NCBI RefSeq assembly: GCF_009866765.1
Contig: NZ_CP019431.1
Coordinates: 248,001-312,000, forward strand
Length of the DNA stretch: 64,000 bases
Direction: 5' to 3'
DNA from: Pseudomonas sp. S35
Lineage (GTDB): Bacteria > Pseudomonadota > Gammaproteobacteria > Pseudomonadales > Pseudomonadaceae
Part shown: one piece after another, positions 45,575 through 56,678 of the stretch
Numbering within the stretch: the first letter of the stretch is position 1
Layout of the letters: each line of letters opens with the position of its first letter
Position numbers and translations under genes: made by a program
The notes under the pieces: model-generated
What the model was told of the DNA's origin: nothing
The model's input: only the letters and a program-made list of their open reading frames with translations
Database searches by the model: none

Positions 45575-46951
45575 TCATTCGTCGTCAGCGCTTTGGTTGG
45601 CGAAGTTCAGGCCGTGCTTGCGCAGTTTGTCGTGCAAGGTTTTGCGCGGCACGCCCAAGGCTTCGGCGAGGCTGCGCATGGAGCTGTGGGGGCGGGTCAG
45701 TTCGGCGGCGATCAGGCTTTTTTCGAACTGCTCGACCTGTTCGCTCAAGCCGCCCGGCGTGGACGTCAGCACGCTGCTGGCGGGGTTGTCCGGCGTGCTG
45801 TCCAGCGCCAGCTCCAGGCCCAACGCAAAGCGCTCGGCCGCGTTTTGCAGCTCGCGCACATTGCCCGGCCAGCTATGACGCAACAGCAAGGCCCGTTGGC
45901 CCGGTTGCAGTTCGTGCAACGGCAGGCCGTGGCGGCTGCTGGCCTCGTCGGCGAAGTGTTGGAACAACATCAATGCATCTTCACCGCGCTCGCGCAGTGG
46001 CGGAATGCGCAGCGGCGCGACGTTGAGGCGGTAGTACAAGTCGGCGCGGAAACGGCCCTGGTCAGCGGACTGGCGCAGGTCTTCCTTGGTGGCGGCGATG
46101 ATGCGGATATCCAGCGGGATCAACTGGTTGCCACCCAGGCGCTCCACCACGCGCTCCTGCAACAGGCGCAGCAACTTGACCTGCACATCCAGGCTCATGC
46201 TTTCGATTTCATCCAGGAACAGCGTGCCGCCGTTGGCGAATTCGAACTTGCCGATGCGGCGCTTCTGCGCGCCGGTAAAGGCGCCAGGTTCATGGCCGAA
46301 CAGTTCGCTTTCGACCACCGACTCGGCCAGGGCGCCAGCGTTGATCGCCACAAACGGCCCGCTGCGGCGGCTCGACAGGTCGTGCAGGGCGCGCGCCACC
46401 ACTTCTTTGCCGGCGCCGGTTTCGCCGAGGATCAGCACGTCGGCACGCGTGGCGGCCAAGGCGCCGATCTGCTCGCGCAGGCGCAGCATTTGCGGCGAGT
46501 GCCCCACCAGGCGCGTGCTCAGTTGCTGGCGGTCACTGAGGGCCAAGCGCAGGCTGCGGTTGTCCAGCACCAGCCGGCGCAGTGCCAGGGCGCGGCGCAC
46601 GCTGTCGAGCAGCGAGTCGCTGGCGAAGGGTTTTTCGAGGAAGTCATAGGCGCCGGCGCGCATGGCTTGCACCGCCAGCGGCACGTCGCCGTGGCCGGTG
46701 ATCAGCAGCACTGGCAGGTCCGGGTCCTGGCCGTGCAGTTCGGCCAGCAGCTCAAGGCCGTCCATGCCGGGCATGCGGATATCGCTGACCACGACGCCGG
46801 GCCAGTCGCGGGACAAACGCGCGGTCAGGCCACTCGCCTCGCCCAGGGGCAGGACCTTCAACCCGGCCAGGTCCAGGGTCTGGCACAGGGCCTGACGCAG
46901 GTGTGGATCGTCGTCGATCAACACCACCTGAATCTGGTTATCGATACTCAT
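45575..46951 (-). CDS. dctD: Sigma-54-dependent response regulator DctD
   Basis: A 458-residue NtrC-type activator. The receiver has phospho-acceptor Asp57 (VVVSDIRMPGMDG). The AAA+ domain has Walker A GETGAGKE, the sigma-54-contact loop GAFTGA, and GGTLFLDEIESM. The C-terminus is a Fis-type helix-turn-helix (SLAEALGVPRKTLHDKLRKHGL). With DctB it controls C4-dicarboxylate uptake genes; no dctA or dctPQM lies in this window. It overlaps dctB by 4 bases. Confidence 0.9.
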   Translation of the reverse strand: MSIDNQIQVVLIDDDPHLRQALCQTLDLAGLKVLPLGEASGLTARLSRDWPGVVVSDIRMPGMDGLELLAELHGQDPDLPVLLITGHGDVPLAVQAMRAGAYDFLEKPFASDSLLDSVRRALALRRLVLDNRSLRLALSDRQQLSTRLVGHSPQMLRLREQIGALAATRADVLILGETGAGKEVVARALHDLSSRRSGPFVAINAGALAESVVESELFGHEPGAFTGAQKRRIGKFEFANGGTLFLDEIESMSLDVQVKLLRLLQERVVERLGGNQLIPLDIRIIAATKEDLRQSADQGRFRADLYYRLNVAPLRIPPLRERGEDALMLFQHFADEASSRHGLPLHELQPGQRALLLRHSWPGNVRELQNAAERFALGLELALDSTPDNPASSVLTSTPGGLSEQVEQFEKSLIAAELTRPHSSMRSLAEALGVPRKTLHDKLRKHGLNFANQSADDE

Positions 46952-48756
46952 ACACTGCGGTCCTCGGACGGTTGCAGACTGACGCCCGGCGAGCCGGCAC
47001 GCAATTTCAGGGTTAACAGCGCGCCGCCTTCCTTGTGGTTGGCAAACAGCAATTCGCCGCCAAAGGCACGCATCAAGGTATCGCAGATCGCCAGGCCCAG
47101 CCCCAGGCCCTGGGTGCGGGTCTTGGTGGTATAGAACGGCTCACTGGCGCGGCCCAGTGCCTCCATGCAAAACCCAGGGCCATTGTCGCGGATGTACAGG
47201 TTGACGCCCTGTTCGGTGGTTTGGGCACTTAACCAGAGTTTGCGCGGCGGGCCTTTTTCGGTGAGGGCGTCGAGAGCGTTGGCCAGCAGGTTGCCCAGCA
47301 CCTGGCGCAGGCGGGTTTCGCCGGCCTGCACCCACAGGGTCGCTTCCGGCAGGTCGCGGATCAATTCCACTTCCATCGACCGCCGCCGCTTGGCCAGCAA
47401 CGCCAGCGCATCGTCCAGCGCCGGTTGCAGGGCCACGCTCTCCGGCGCATGCCGGTCGCGGCGGGCGAAGGCGCGCAGGTGGGCGATGATCGAGGCCATG
47501 CGCCCGGTCAGTTCGCTGATCAGCTTGAGGTTGCCCCGCGCATCGCTGGTGCGTTCATGGTCGAGCAGGATCTCGGCGTTTTCTGCATAGCTGCGAATCG
47601 CTGCCAGCGGCTGGTTGAGTTCGTGGCTGATACTCGCCGACATGGTGCCCAGTGCCGACAGCTTGCCGGCCTGCACCAAATCGTCTTGGGCGCGTACCAG
47701 TTCCTGCTGGGCGTGTTCGCGCTCCAGCACTTCCTGTTTGAGGCGCCGGTTCAGGCCTTCGAGGTCGCTGGTGCGCTCGACCACACGGGCTTCCAGTTCG
47801 CGACGTGCCTTGGCTTCAAACGCAATGCGTTCCAGGTAATGGCGGCGCCGTTGCATCATTAAACCGAGCAACAGCATCAGCACCAGCAGTGTGGCGCCGC
47901 CCACGGCCACCACCGTGCGCACCGGGCGGCTGATCAAGGATTGCGGTGCCAGGATCTCCACGTTCCAGCCGGTTTCGGCGATGGCGGTGGACTGGCGCAG
48001 CCACGCGGTGGTGCTCAGGCTCAGCGGCTGCGGGTCGCGGGTCGGGTAGGGCTGGATCGCAATGATCGCCTGGCGTTCTTCGACGGTCAGCGGCCGCGTG
48101 GCGCGGAACCGCCATTGCGGGCGTGAGGTGAGGATCACCACGCCGTTGTGGTCGGTGACCAGCAGTTGTTCTGGCGTGTTGCCCCACAGGCTTTCGGTGT
48201 GGTCCAGGTCGACCTTGACCACCAGCACGCCGATGATCGTGTCGCCCTCGCGCACGGCGGCGGCGAAGAAGTAACCGCGTTTGGCCGAAGTGGTGCCCAA
48301 CCCGAAAAACCGCCCCAGGCGGCCCGCCATTGCTTCGCTGAAGTACGGACGGAACGAAAAATTGCGCCCGACAAAGCTGTCCTGTTTATCCCAATTGGAG
48401 GCCGCGAGGGTTTTGCCCGTGGTGTCCATCAGGTACATCACCTCCACCCCGGCCTGGGCGGCGACGTCCTTGAGCAGCAGGTTGGCGTTGACCTGATGGG
48501 TGCTGACATTCGGTGCGTCCAGCACCGTGCGCAGGGCGGGCAAGTCGCCGAGGATCTGCGGCAGCACTTCATAGCGGTGCAGGGTGCCCAGCAGGTTGGC
48601 GACGTACAGGTCGAGGGTCTGGCGGTTCTGCCCGGCCAGTTCGCTGCGGTAATAACGCTCGGCCAAGTGCTCCAGCGGCCATAGCAGCGGCGCCAGGCAC
48701 AACGCCAGCAGGGCGAGGCTGCGCCAGCGGGGTCTTCGCGGAAGGGGTGGGTTCAT
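46948..48756 (-). CDS. dctB: C4-dicarboxylate sensor histidine kinase DctB
   Basis: A 602-residue membrane kinase. A first hydrophobic segment (about 12-28) and a second (about 275-300) enclose a periplasmic double-Cache domain, the dicarboxylate sensor in DctB. Next come a coiled-coil linker (RLKQEVLEREHAQQELVRAQDDLVQAG), the H-box SISHELNQPLAAIRSYAENA and the ATPase boxes NLLANALDAL and GLGLGLAICDTL. It starts only 36 bases after rmlD on the same strand, so it may be read through from the rhamnose operon. Confidence 0.9.
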   Translation of the reverse strand: MNPPLPRRPRWRSLALLALCLAPLLWPLEHLAERYYRSELAGQNRQTLDLYVANLLGTLHRYEVLPQILGDLPALRTVLDAPNVSTHQVNANLLLKDVAAQAGVEVMYLMDTTGKTLAASNWDKQDSFVGRNFSFRPYFSEAMAGRLGRFFGLGTTSAKRGYFFAAAVREGDTIIGVLVVKVDLDHTESLWGNTPEQLLVTDHNGVVILTSRPQWRFRATRPLTVEERQAIIAIQPYPTRDPQPLSLSTTAWLRQSTAIAETGWNVEILAPQSLISRPVRTVVAVGGATLLVLMLLLGLMMQRRRHYLERIAFEAKARRELEARVVERTSDLEGLNRRLKQEVLEREHAQQELVRAQDDLVQAGKLSALGTMSASISHELNQPLAAIRSYAENAEILLDHERTSDARGNLKLISELTGRMASIIAHLRAFARRDRHAPESVALQPALDDALALLAKRRRSMEVELIRDLPEATLWVQAGETRLRQVLGNLLANALDALTEKGPPRKLWLSAQTTEQGVNLYIRDNGPGFCMEALGRASEPFYTTKTRTQGLGLGLAICDTLMRAFGGELLFANHKEGGALLTLKLRAGSPGVSLQPSEDRSV

Positions 48757-48792
48757 GGGAGTCGTGCGCCTGTGGGTACAGGCGCATTATGC

Positions 48793-49674
48793 CTAGTGCT
48801 GCTGTGCAAGACACTCGCGCAATGCGTCTTGCCAGTGTGGCTGGCTGACGTGCCACTGTTGCTGCAAGCGGCTGCAATCGAGGCGTGAGCTCAACGGGCG
48901 CTTGGCGGGCGTCGGGTAGGCGCTGGAGGGGATCGCCTCCAGTTCGGCACAGGCTTTGCCCTCGGCGCGCAGGTGCTCGCCAATCGCCTGGGCGAAGCCG
49001 AACCACGACGTCTCCCCCTGGGCAGTCAGGTGATAGACGCCCCATTCCCCGGCCTTGCACGCCTGCCAACGCTCGATCAGTGCGCGGGTACTGCTGGCAA
49101 TGGTCCCGGCCCACGTCGGCGCGCCGATCTGGTCGGCCACGATGCGCATCTGTGGTTTCTCTTGCAGCAGGCGCTGCATGGTCAGCAGGAAATTCTTGCC
49201 GTGGTTGGAGTAGACCCAACTGGTGCGCAGGATCAGGTATTGGCCGCCCACGGCCGCAATCGCCTGTTCGCCCGCCAGCTTGCTTTGGCCGTAGACGCTC
49301 AACGGGTTGGGCGTGTCGGCTTCGGTGTAGGGCGCAGCCTTGCTGCCGTCGAACACGTAGTCGGTGGAGTAGTGAATCAGCGGGATGCCCAGGGCCTTGG
49401 CTTCCTCTGCGAGGATGCCGGGGGCGGTGGCGTTGATGGCGAAGGCGATGTTCGCTTCGCTTTCGGCTTGATCGACCGCCGTGTGGGCGGCTGCGTTGAT
49501 GATCAGACCGGGGCGATGGGCGCGTACGTGTTCGCGGATCTGTGCCGGGTTGGCCAGGTCCAGTGCGTTGCGGCCGAGCACAATCAGCTCGCCGAGGCTC
49601 TTAAGTTGCTGTTGCAGCGCCTGGGCGACCTGGCCGTGTTGGCCGGTGATGAGGATCTTCAAAGAGCTGGTCAT
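48793..49674 (-). CDS. rfbD: dTDP-4-dehydrorhamnose reductase RmlD
   Basis: A 293-residue NADPH-dependent reductase making dTDP-L-rhamnose, last step of the pathway. The Rossmann start ILITGQHGQVAQALQQQL and the blocks VINAAAHTAVDQAE, HYSTDYVFDG and YGQSKLAGEQAI with the YxxxK pair are typical. It overlaps rmlC by 4 bases. The product feeds lipopolysaccharide O-antigen/core and rhamnolipid synthesis. Confidence 0.94.
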   Translation of the reverse strand: MTSSLKILITGQHGQVAQALQQQLKSLGELIVLGRNALDLANPAQIREHVRAHRPGLIINAAAHTAVDQAESEANIAFAINATAPGILAEEAKALGIPLIHYSTDYVFDGSKAAPYTEADTPNPLSVYGQSKLAGEQAIAAVGGQYLILRTSWVYSNHGKNFLLTMQRLLQEKPQMRIVADQIGAPTWAGTIASSTRALIERWQACKAGEWGVYHLTAQGETSWFGFAQAIGEHLRAEGKACAELEAIPSSAYPTPAKRPLSSRLDCSRLQQQWHVSQPHWQDALRECLAQQH

Positions 49675-50216
49675 GGGAACAGGTCGGCTTCCATCAAGCG
49701 TTTGCCGGCCTGGTCCTTGGCGGACAACTGCGGCGGCTCGCCAAGCTCCCAGTCGATGGCCAGCGTCGGGTCATTCCACAGGATGCTGCGCTCGGCGCTG
49801 GGTTGGTAGTAATCCGTGGTTTTGTAGAGGAACTCGGCGGTATCGCTCAGCACCACAAACCCGTGGGCAAACCCTTCCGGCACCCACAATTGACGATGGT
49901 TGTGCGCCGACAGGTGCACGCCGACCCACTGGCCGAAGTTTGGTGAACTGCGGCGGATATCCACGGCCACGTCCAGCACTTCACCGGCGGTGACGCGCAC
50001 CAGTTTGCCCTGGGTGTGTTCCAGTTGGTAATGCAGCCCCCGCAATACGCCCTTTTGCGAGCGTGAATGGTTGTCCTGCACGAAGTTGCGCCTGAGCCCG
50101 GTAGCCTCTTCAAAGGTGCGGGCGTTGAAGCTTTCGTAGAAAAAACCGCGCTCGTCACCGAACACCTTGGGTTCGAGGATCAGTACGCCGGGCAGGATGG
50201 TTTCGACGACGTTCAC
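49671..50216 (-). CDS. rfbC: dTDP-4-dehydrorhamnose 3,5-epimerase RmlC
   Basis: A 181-residue cupin epimerase. The catalytic and substrate region is visible as [20 protein letters not shown] (about 45-64), and [14 protein letters not shown] with the conserved tyrosine region FLYKTTDYY follows. It overlaps rmlA upstream and rmlD downstream by 4 bases each. Confidence 0.95.
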   Translation of the reverse strand: MNVVETILPGVLILEPKVFGDERGFFYESFNARTFEEATGLRRNFVQDNHSRSQKGVLRGLHYQLEHTQGKLVRVTAGEVLDVAVDIRRSSPNFGQWVGVHLSAHNHRQLWVPEGFAHGFVVLSDTAEFLYKTTDYYQPSAERSILWNDPTLAIDWELGEPPQLSAKDQAGKRLMEADLFP

Positions 50217-51088
50217 CGGTTGTCACCCGCCAGCGAGTACAGGTATTGGCCGTAGCCGGTCTTGCCGAAGTATTTGGCGCGCTCCAGCAGGTGATCGCGG
50301 TCAATCCAGCCGTTCCCGTAGGCGATTTCTTCGAGGCACGCCACTTTGAGGCCCTGGCGGCGCTCGATGGTCTGCACGTACTGCGAGGCATCCAGCAAGC
50401 TGTCGTGGGTGCCGGTATCCAGCCAGGCGAAACCGCGTCCAAAGCGCTCCACCTGCAAGTCGCCGCGCTTGAGGTAGGCGTTGTTGACGTCGGTGATTTC
50501 CAGTTCGCCACGGGCGGAAGGTTTGACCGCTTTGGCGATCTCGATCACGTCGTTGTCGTAGAAATACAGGCCGGTGACCGCATAGCTGGATTTCGGTACG
50601 GCGGGTTTTTCTTCGATGGACAGGGCACGGCCTTCGCTGTCGAAGTCGATCACACCGAAGCGCTCCGGGTCTTTGACCCAGTAGCCAAACACGGTAGCGC
50701 CCTTGCCACGGGCCACGGCCGCATGCAGCTGCTCGCTGAAACGCTGGCCGTGGAAAATATTGTCGCCCAGGATCAGGCACACGGGGTTTTTGCCAATGAA
50801 CGCTTCGCCAATCAGAAACGCTTGCGCCAGCCCATCCGGTGTCGGCTGCTCGGCGTAGCTGAACGTGACCCCGAACTGGCTGCCGTCGCCCAGCAGGTTG
50901 CGGTATTGCGGCAAGTCCGCCGGCGTGGAAATCACCAGGATCTCTTTGATGCCTGCCAGCATCAGCACCGAGATCGGGTAATAGATCATCGGTTTGTCAT
51001 ACACCGGCAACAGTTGCTTGGAGACGCCCAGGGTGATGGGGTGCAAACGCGTGCCGGAGCCACCGGCCAATACGATTCCTTTCATCAT
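50213..51088 (-). CDS. rfbA: Glucose-1-phosphate thymidylyltransferase RmlA
   Basis: A 291-residue nucleotidyltransferase joining dTTP and glucose 1-phosphate. The signature [21 protein letters not shown] is at the N-terminus; [18 protein letters not shown] holds the metal-binding aspartate. The start at 51088 (MMKGIVLAG) overlaps the rmlB stop by 4 bases (ATGA); a longer in-frame reading lacks similarity. Confidence 0.95.
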   Translation of the reverse strand: MMKGIVLAGGSGTRLHPITLGVSKQLLPVYDKPMIYYPISVLMLAGIKEILVISTPADLPQYRNLLGDGSQFGVTFSYAEQPTPDGLAQAFLIGEAFIGKNPVCLILGDNIFHGQRFSEQLHAAVARGKGATVFGYWVKDPERFGVIDFDSEGRALSIEEKPAVPKSSYAVTGLYFYDNDVIEIAKAVKPSARGELEITDVNNAYLKRGDLQVERFGRGFAWLDTGTHDSLLDASQYVQTIERRQGLKVACLEEIAYGNGWIDRDHLLERAKYFGKTGYGQYLYSLAGDNR

Positions 51089-52167
51089 GCGATCAGATCC
51101 CTCATGTCGGTATTGCCCAATCGTTGGCCCTGATAACTGCCGTCCTGGACCCTGCGGCACCATTGCAGGTTATCGAGGTACCACTGCACGGTTTTGCGTA
51201 ATCCGCTTTCAAAGGTTTCTTCGGGTGCCCAGCCCAGTTCGCGCTCGATCTTGCTGGCATCGATCGCATAGCGCTGATCGTGGCCGGGGCGGTCTTTTAC
51301 GAACGTGATCAGGTCGGTGTATTGCTCCACGCCGGCTGGATGTTGCGGTGCCAGCTCCTCAAGCAGGGCGCAGATGCTGCGCACTACGTCGATGTTCTTC
51401 TGCTCGTTGTGGCCGCCGATATTGTAGGTTTCGCCCACGATGCCTTGTGTCACGACCTTTAGCAGGGCTCGGGCGTGGTCTTCGACAAACAGCCAGTCGC
51501 GCACTTGCAAACCATCACCATAGACCGGCAATGGCTTGCCCGCGAGTGCGTTGAGGATCACCAGCGGGATCAGCTTTTCCGGGAAGTGGAACGGCCCGTA
51601 GTTGTTGGAGCAGTTGGTCAATAGCACCGGCAGGCCGTACGTGCGTTGCCAGGCGCGGACCAAATGGTCGGACGCAGCTTTGCTGGCCGAGTAGGGCGAG
51701 CTGGGCGCGTAGGGCGTGGTTTCGGTGAACAAGTCGTCAACGCCATGCAGGTCGCCGTACACTTCGTCGGTCGAAATATGGTGGAAGCGAAAGGCGCTTT
51801 TGGCCGGTTCAGCGAGCGATTGCCAATAACCGCGGGCGGCTTCCAGCAGGCTGTAGGTGCCGACGATATTGGTCTGGATAAAGTCCGACGGGCCGTCAAT
51901 CGAACGGTCGACATGGGACTCGGCGGCCAGGTGCATGATCGCCTGGGGCTCGAAGCGCGCGAGCACGGCGCTGACGGCAGCCTGATCGATGATATCGGCC
52001 TGGACGAACTCATAGCGGGTGTTCGACGCGATGCTGGTCAGCGACTCCAGGTTGCCGGCGTAGGTGAGTTTGTCCAGGTTGAGCACGTCGTGTTCGGTGT
52101 GTTGAATCAGGTGACGTACCAAAGCAGAACCGATAAAACCGGCGCCACCGGTGATGAGAATGCGCAT
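51085..52167 (-). CDS. rfbB: dTDP-glucose 4,6-dehydratase RmlB
   Basis: A 360-residue short-chain dehydrogenase-fold enzyme. The NAD-binding [20 protein letters not shown] starts at the chosen ATG 52167. Active-site blocks are STDEVYGDL and the [11 protein letters not shown]xxxK pair, with NCSNNYGP following. It is the first gene of the rmlB-rmlA-rmlC-rmlD run. An upstream in-frame extension to 52338 is rejected as unconserved. It is divergent from the fusion gene across 147 bases. Confidence 0.95.
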   Translation of the reverse strand: MRILITGGAGFIGSALVRHLIQHTEHDVLNLDKLTYAGNLESLTSIASNTRYEFVQADIIDQAAVSAVLARFEPQAIMHLAAESHVDRSIDGPSDFIQTNIVGTYSLLEAARGYWQSLAEPAKSAFRFHHISTDEVYGDLHGVDDLFTETTPYAPSSPYSASKAASDHLVRAWQRTYGLPVLLTNCSNNYGPFHFPEKLIPLVILNALAGKPLPVYGDGLQVRDWLFVEDHARALLKVVTQGIVGETYNIGGHNEQKNIDVVRSICALLEELAPQHPAGVEQYTDLITFVKDRPGHDQRYAIDASKIERELGWAPEETFESGLRKTVQWYLDNLQWCRRVQDGSYQGQRLGNTDMRDLIA

Positions 52168-52314
52168 GTCGGGGGCCCTTTTCCTTAGTCGGACATTTAG
52201 CGAGTGGAGCATAGCCTGTGTTGCGGCGCTGGGCAGGGCGGTCTGCGTGTGGGGGTTGCGTAAGCCCCCTGAACAATGGCGATATACACCTCTAAAAAAA
52301 CCGAGACCACCCCC

Positions 52315-55215
52315 ATGCTGCTCGCTACGTTGATCCACCGCGCCAGTCTACCCTGCCCGCAAGTAGGCCCCGATCAGGCGGCTCAACTGCTTGCGCAGCA
52401 TTACGGCCTTACCGGCACGTTGCAGTCCTTGGGCAGCCAGCAAGACCTCAATTACAAAATCGACAGCGCTCGGGGGCGCTTTGTTCTGAAAATCTGCCGG
52501 AGCGACTACGCCGCCGTGGAGTTGCAGGCCCAGCACGCGGCCCTCAACACACTGCAGGGCGTGCGCGTGCCCAAGGTCATCAAGGCACTCTGCGGTGAAG
52601 AGCTGCTGACAGTTGCGGTCGATGGCCAAACCCTGCACCTGCGGCTGCTGGACTACATCGACGGGCAGCCGTTGACCCATCTGCCGCATGTGGGGCGCGA
52701 TGTGATTGCAGGCTTTGGTGACCTGTGCGGTCGCATGAGCCTCGCATTGGCGGACTTCACCCACCCTGGCCTGGACCGCACCCTGCAATGGGACCCGCGC
52801 CATGCACGGGAACTGATCACCCACCTGCTGGCCACCCTGCACAACCTGCCCCACCGCGCTGCACTCGAGCAGGTCGCCGAGCAGGTAGAAAACCGCATCC
52901 GCCCCTTGGCTGACCGCTTGCCGTGGCAGGCCGTGCACATGGACATCACCGATGACAACGTGGTGTGGCAGCGCGATGCCCAGCGGCATTGGCAACTGCA
53001 GGGCGTGATCGACTTCGGCGACCTGGTGCACACCTGGCGTATTGCCGACCTGTCGGTGACGTGCGCCGCGCTGTTGCACCATGCCGAGGGCGACCCGTTT
53101 GCCATCCTGCCGGCGGTCCAGGCGTGCCACGCCGTTACCCCGTTGCAGCGCGAAGAATTGCAAGCGTTGTGGCCGTTGATCGTCGCCCGTGCGGCGGTGC
53201 TGGTATTGAGCAGCGAACAGCAGCAGCGCCTGGATCCGGATAACACCTACCTGTTGAAAAACGCCGAGCACGAGTGGGAAATTTTCCATGTGGCGACGTC
53301 GGTTTCGTTTGAGCTGATGGAGGCCGCGATACTCACCGGCGTCGGCGAGACGCTGGCGCCGATTGCCAGCCAGGACTTCGCGCCCTTGCTCCCCGGCCTG
53401 GTGGGGCGCGAGTTTGCGCTGATCGACTTGGGCGTGCTCAGCCCGCATTTCGAAGCAGGCAACTGGGAATCGCCCGGCATCGACCGCCGGTTATTGGATG
53501 AGGCCGCAACGGTGCATGGGCTGGCGGCCAGTCGGTATGGCCAGTACCGGTTGTCGCGCACCTGCCCGGACAGCGCCGCCGAGCCGCAGACTTTTGCGCT
53601 CCATGTAGAGCTGCATTTACCCCACGGCACGTTGCTGGAGGTGCCTTTCGCCGGGACGCTGCGCCAAGACGCCGACGGGTTTGTGAGTGTTCAGGGGGTC
53701 GAGCTGAGCGTGCGGTTGTGGGGCATAGACACCGTGTTGAAGCCAGGTTCGTTGCTGGTCAAAGGGCAGGTGCTTGGCGAGGTTCACGCGCCGCTGACCG
53801 TGCAGTTGTGCCGCGCCGACCTCGAACCGCCGCTGTTTTGCACGCCGTCCCGTGCATTGGCCTGGCAAGCCTTGTGCCCATCGCCCGCCACCTTGCTGGG
53901 GCTGGCCTGTGATGCCGAGCCGGAGCTGGACCCTCACGCCCTGCTGGCCCGTCGCGACGCCAGTTTCGCCCGTTCGCAGAAACACTATTACGTTGATCCG
54001 CCCCGCATCGAACGCGGCTGGCGCAATCACTTGATCGACATGCAGGGCCGGTCCTACCTGGACATGCTCAATAACGTCGCGGTGCTGGGCCACGGCCACC
54101 CACGCATGGCGGCGGTGGCGGCGCGGCAGTGGTCGCTGCTCAATACCAACTCGCGGTTCCACTATGCGGCGATTGCCGAGTTTTCCGAGCGCTTGCTGGC
54201 GCTGGCGCCGGCGGGCATGGACCGGGTGTTCCTGGTCAACAGTGGCACCGAGGCCAACGACCTGGCCATCCGTCTGGCCTGGGCGTTCAGCGGCGGGCGT
54301 GACATGTTGAGTGTGCTGGAGGCTTATCACGGCTGGTCGGTGGCGGCGGATGCCGTGTCCACCTCGATTGCCGACAACCCCCAGGCGCTGAGCAGCCGGC
54401 CGGATTGGGTGCACCCGGTGACCGCGCCGAATACCTATCGTGGTGAATTCCGTGGGCAGGACAGCGCGCCGGATTACGTAAGAAGCGTGGAACACAACCT
54501 GGCGAAAATTGCCGCGAGTAAGCGCCAATTGGCCGGTTTCATCTGTGAGCCGGTGTATGGCAATGCGGGGGGGATCTCTTTGCCGCCGGGCTATTTGCAG
54601 CAGGTGTATGGGTTGGTTCGCGCCCAGGGTGGCGTGTGCATCGCGGATGAAGTGCAAGTGGGCTACGGCCGCATGGGGCATTTTTTCTGGGGGTTCGAGG
54701 AGCAGGGCGTGGTGCCGGACATCATCACCATGGCCAAGGGCATGGGCAACGGCCAGCCCCTGGGTGCGGTGATCACTCGCCGCGAAATCGCCGAGGCGCT
54801 GGAGGCCGAAGGGTATTTCTTCTCATCGTCGGGCGGTAGCCCGGTCAGTTGCCGGGTGGGCATGGCGGTGCTGGACGTGATGGAAGAAGAAAAGCTGTGG
54901 GAAAACGCCCAAGAGGTGGGCGGGCATTTCAAGGCGCGGTTGGAAGCGCTTATTGATCGCCATCCGTTGGTGGGCGCGGTTCACGGTTCCGGTTTTTATC
55001 TGGGCCTGGAGTTGGTGCGCGATCGGCAAACCCTGGAGCCGGCGACCGCAGAGACCACGCTGCTGTGTGACCGCCTGCGCGAGTTGGGAATTTTCATGCA
55101 ACCTACCGGTGACTACCTGAACATCCTCAAGATCAAGCCGCCGATGGTCACGTCTAAACGTAGCGTGGATTTTTTTGTCGACATGCTGTCCAAGGTGCTC
55201 GATGAACAATTGTAA
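52315..55215 (+). CDS. Kinase / M23-like / class III aminotransferase fusion protein
   Basis: A 966-residue three-part protein. Residues ~1-330 are an aminoglycoside-phosphotransferase/hydroxylysine-kinase fold with [12 protein letters not shown] (His208, Asp210, Asn215) and VIDFGDL. Residues ~415-520 resemble the M23 peptidase module usual in this fusion, but the metal-ligand motif is replaced by [11 protein letters not shown], so it is probably inactive. Residues ~540-966 are a class III PLP enzyme with Lys808 in [12 protein letters not shown]. Relatives (AGXT2L-type) are phospholyases acting on phosphoethanolamine or phosphohydroxylysine, so a kinase plus lyase pathway is likely (inference). 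An upstream ATG at 52276 is possible. Confidence 0.85.
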   Translation: MLLATLIHRASLPCPQVGPDQAAQLLAQHYGLTGTLQSLGSQQDLNYKIDSARGRFVLKICRSDYAAVELQAQHAALNTLQGVRVPKVIKALCGEELLTVAVDGQTLHLRLLDYIDGQPLTHLPHVGRDVIAGFGDLCGRMSLALADFTHPGLDRTLQWDPRHARELITHLLATLHNLPHRAALEQVAEQVENRIRPLADRLPWQAVHMDITDDNVVWQRDAQRHWQLQGVIDFGDLVHTWRIADLSVTCAALLHHAEGDPFAILPAVQACHAVTPLQREELQALWPLIVARAAVLVLSSEQQQRLDPDNTYLLKNAEHEWEIFHVATSVSFELMEAAILTGVGETLAPIASQDFAPLLPGLVGREFALIDLGVLSPHFEAGNWESPGIDRRLLDEAATVHGLAASRYGQYRLSRTCPDSAAEPQTFALHVELHLPHGTLLEVPFAGTLRQDADGFVSVQGVELSVRLWGIDTVLKPGSLLVKGQVLGEVHAPLTVQLCRADLEPPLFCTPSRALAWQALCPSPATLLGLACDAEPELDPHALLARRDASFARSQKHYYVDPPRIERGWRNHLIDMQGRSYLDMLNNVAVLGHGHPRMAAVAARQWSLLNTNSRFHYAAIAEFSERLLALAPAGMDRVFLVNSGTEANDLAIRLAWAFSGGRDMLSVLEAYHGWSVAADAVSTSIADNPQALSSRPDWVHPVTAPNTYRGEFRGQDSAPDYVRSVEHNLAKIAASKRQLAGFICEPVYGNAGGISLPPGYLQQVYGLVRAQGGVCIADEVQVGYGRMGHFFWGFEEQGVVPDIITMAKGMGNGQPLGAVITRREIAEALEAEGYFFSSSGGSPVSCRVGMAVLDVMEEEKLWENAQEVGGHFKARLEALIDRHPLVGAVHGSGFYLGLELVRDRQTLEPATAETTLLCDRLRELGIFMQPTGDYLNILKIKPPMVTSKRSVDFFVDMLSKVLDEQL

Positions 55216-55337
55216 TTAATCGATTGTTATCGGTTATTTATTGTCATATTTATCGATCATGCTTTTTGATCGCTTTTAAAGCCGATTTTTATCCGTTATA
55301 AAGTCGGCCTTTGCCCCCATTCGGAGTCCAGAACGCC

Positions 55338-56444
55338 ATGACCACCCTGCACAGCACACCCCGCGCCGACGGCTTCCACATGCCTGCCGAATGGGCACCA
55401 CAGACCCAGGCCTGGATGATCTGGCCCGAGCGCCCGGATAACTGGCGCCTGGGCGGCAAGCCGGCGCAGGCGGCGCATGTGGCGGTGGCCAAGGCCATTG
55501 CGCGTTTTGAACCGGTGACCGTCGCGGTTTCCGCCGGCCAATACGAAAACGCCCGCGCCCGTCTGGACGTGCCGAATATCCGTGTGGTGGAGATGTCCAG
55601 CGATGACGCTTGGGTGCGCGACACCGGCCCGACGTTCGTGATCAACAACAGCGGCGAAGTGCGTGGCGTGAACTGGGATTTCAACGCCTGGGGCGGTTTT
55701 GACGGCGGCCTGTACGCGCCGTGGAACCGCGACTCGCAGGTGGGCGGCAAGATCCTCGAAATCGAGCGCTCGCCGCGTTACCGCACCGAAGGTTTTGTGC
55801 TGGAAGGCGGTTCGATCCACGTCGATGGCGAAGGCACCCTCATCACCACCGAAGAATGCCTGCTCAACCGCAATCGCAACCCGCACCTCGACCGCGCCGA
55901 GATTGAAGCGGTGCTCAGTGCCAACCTGGCTGTGGATAAGATCATCTGGCTGCCGGACGGCCTGTTCAACGACGAAACCGACGGCCATGTGGATAACTTC
56001 TGCTGCTACGTGCGCCCGGGCGAAGTGCTGCTGGCCTGGACCGACGACCCGCAAGACCCGAACTACGCACGCTGCCACGCGGCCATGGACGTGCTGCAAA
56101 GCAATACCGACGCCCAGGGACGCCCGTTTACAGTGCATAAAATGCCGATTCCGGGGCCGTTGCACGCTACTGAAGAAGAATGCGCAGGCGTCGACCCGGT
56201 GGACGGCACCCAGGAGCGTAATCCGAGCGTGCGGTTGGCCGGTTCCTACGTGAACTTCCTGATCGTCAACGGTGGCATCATCGCGCCAAGTTTCGACGAC
56301 CCGTTGGACAGCGAAGCCAAGGCCATCCTGCAGAACCTGTTCCCGCAGCACGAAGTGGTGATGGTGCCCGGTCGTGAACTGTTACTGGGCGGCGGCAATA
56401 TCCACTGCCTGACCCAACAACAGCCTGCCCCGCACAAAAACTGA
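55338..56444 (+). CDS. aguA: Agmatine deiminase AguA
   Basis: A 368-residue guanidino-modifying enzyme converting agmatine to N-carbamoylputrescine and ammonia. The nucleophile Cys357 stands in [10 protein letters not shown], and the other catalytic blocks are [15 protein letters not shown] and [10 protein letters not shown]. The start at 55338 has GGAG upstream; a reading from 55311 is rejected. The usual partner aguB (N-carbamoylputrescine amidohydrolase) is not adjacent. A terminator follows. Confidence 0.94.
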   Translation: MTTLHSTPRADGFHMPAEWAPQTQAWMIWPERPDNWRLGGKPAQAAHVAVAKAIARFEPVTVAVSAGQYENARARLDVPNIRVVEMSSDDAWVRDTGPTFVINNSGEVRGVNWDFNAWGGFDGGLYAPWNRDSQVGGKILEIERSPRYRTEGFVLEGGSIHVDGEGTLITTEECLLNRNRNPHLDRAEIEAVLSANLAVDKIIWLPDGLFNDETDGHVDNFCCYVRPGEVLLAWTDDPQDPNYARCHAAMDVLQSNTDAQGRPFTVHKMPIPGPLHATEEECAGVDPVDGTQERNPSVRLAGSYVNFLIVNGGIIAPSFDDPLDSEAKAILQNLFPQHEVVMVPGRELLLGGGNIHCLTQQQPAPHKN

Positions 56445-56504
56445 GTGCAGTTGTAACAGCGCCTTTCCAGCGACCGGTTGCTACTCGACGTCAGCGCCTA
56501 CAGC

Positions 56505-56538
56505 AAGCCCGCGGCCCAGCAAGGCCTCGGGCTTTTTT
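56505..56538 (+). terminator. Rho-independent terminator after aguA
   Basis: Stem aagcccg-c-ggcc / ggcc-t-cgggctt (one C/T mismatch) with a 6-base loop, followed by a T-run. About 60 bases after the aguA stop. Confidence 0.85.
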
Positions 56539-56678
56539 GTGTGCACATGCCTATAAACACGCGACGTTGGCATAGCTCTTGTATCGGTGTTGCCACAGTG
56601 GCCCAAGGTAATGACTGCACAGTTCTGTCATAAACCTTGAGTAAGTTAGCCGCTCAAGCAGTAGGAGAGAGCGCTGAA

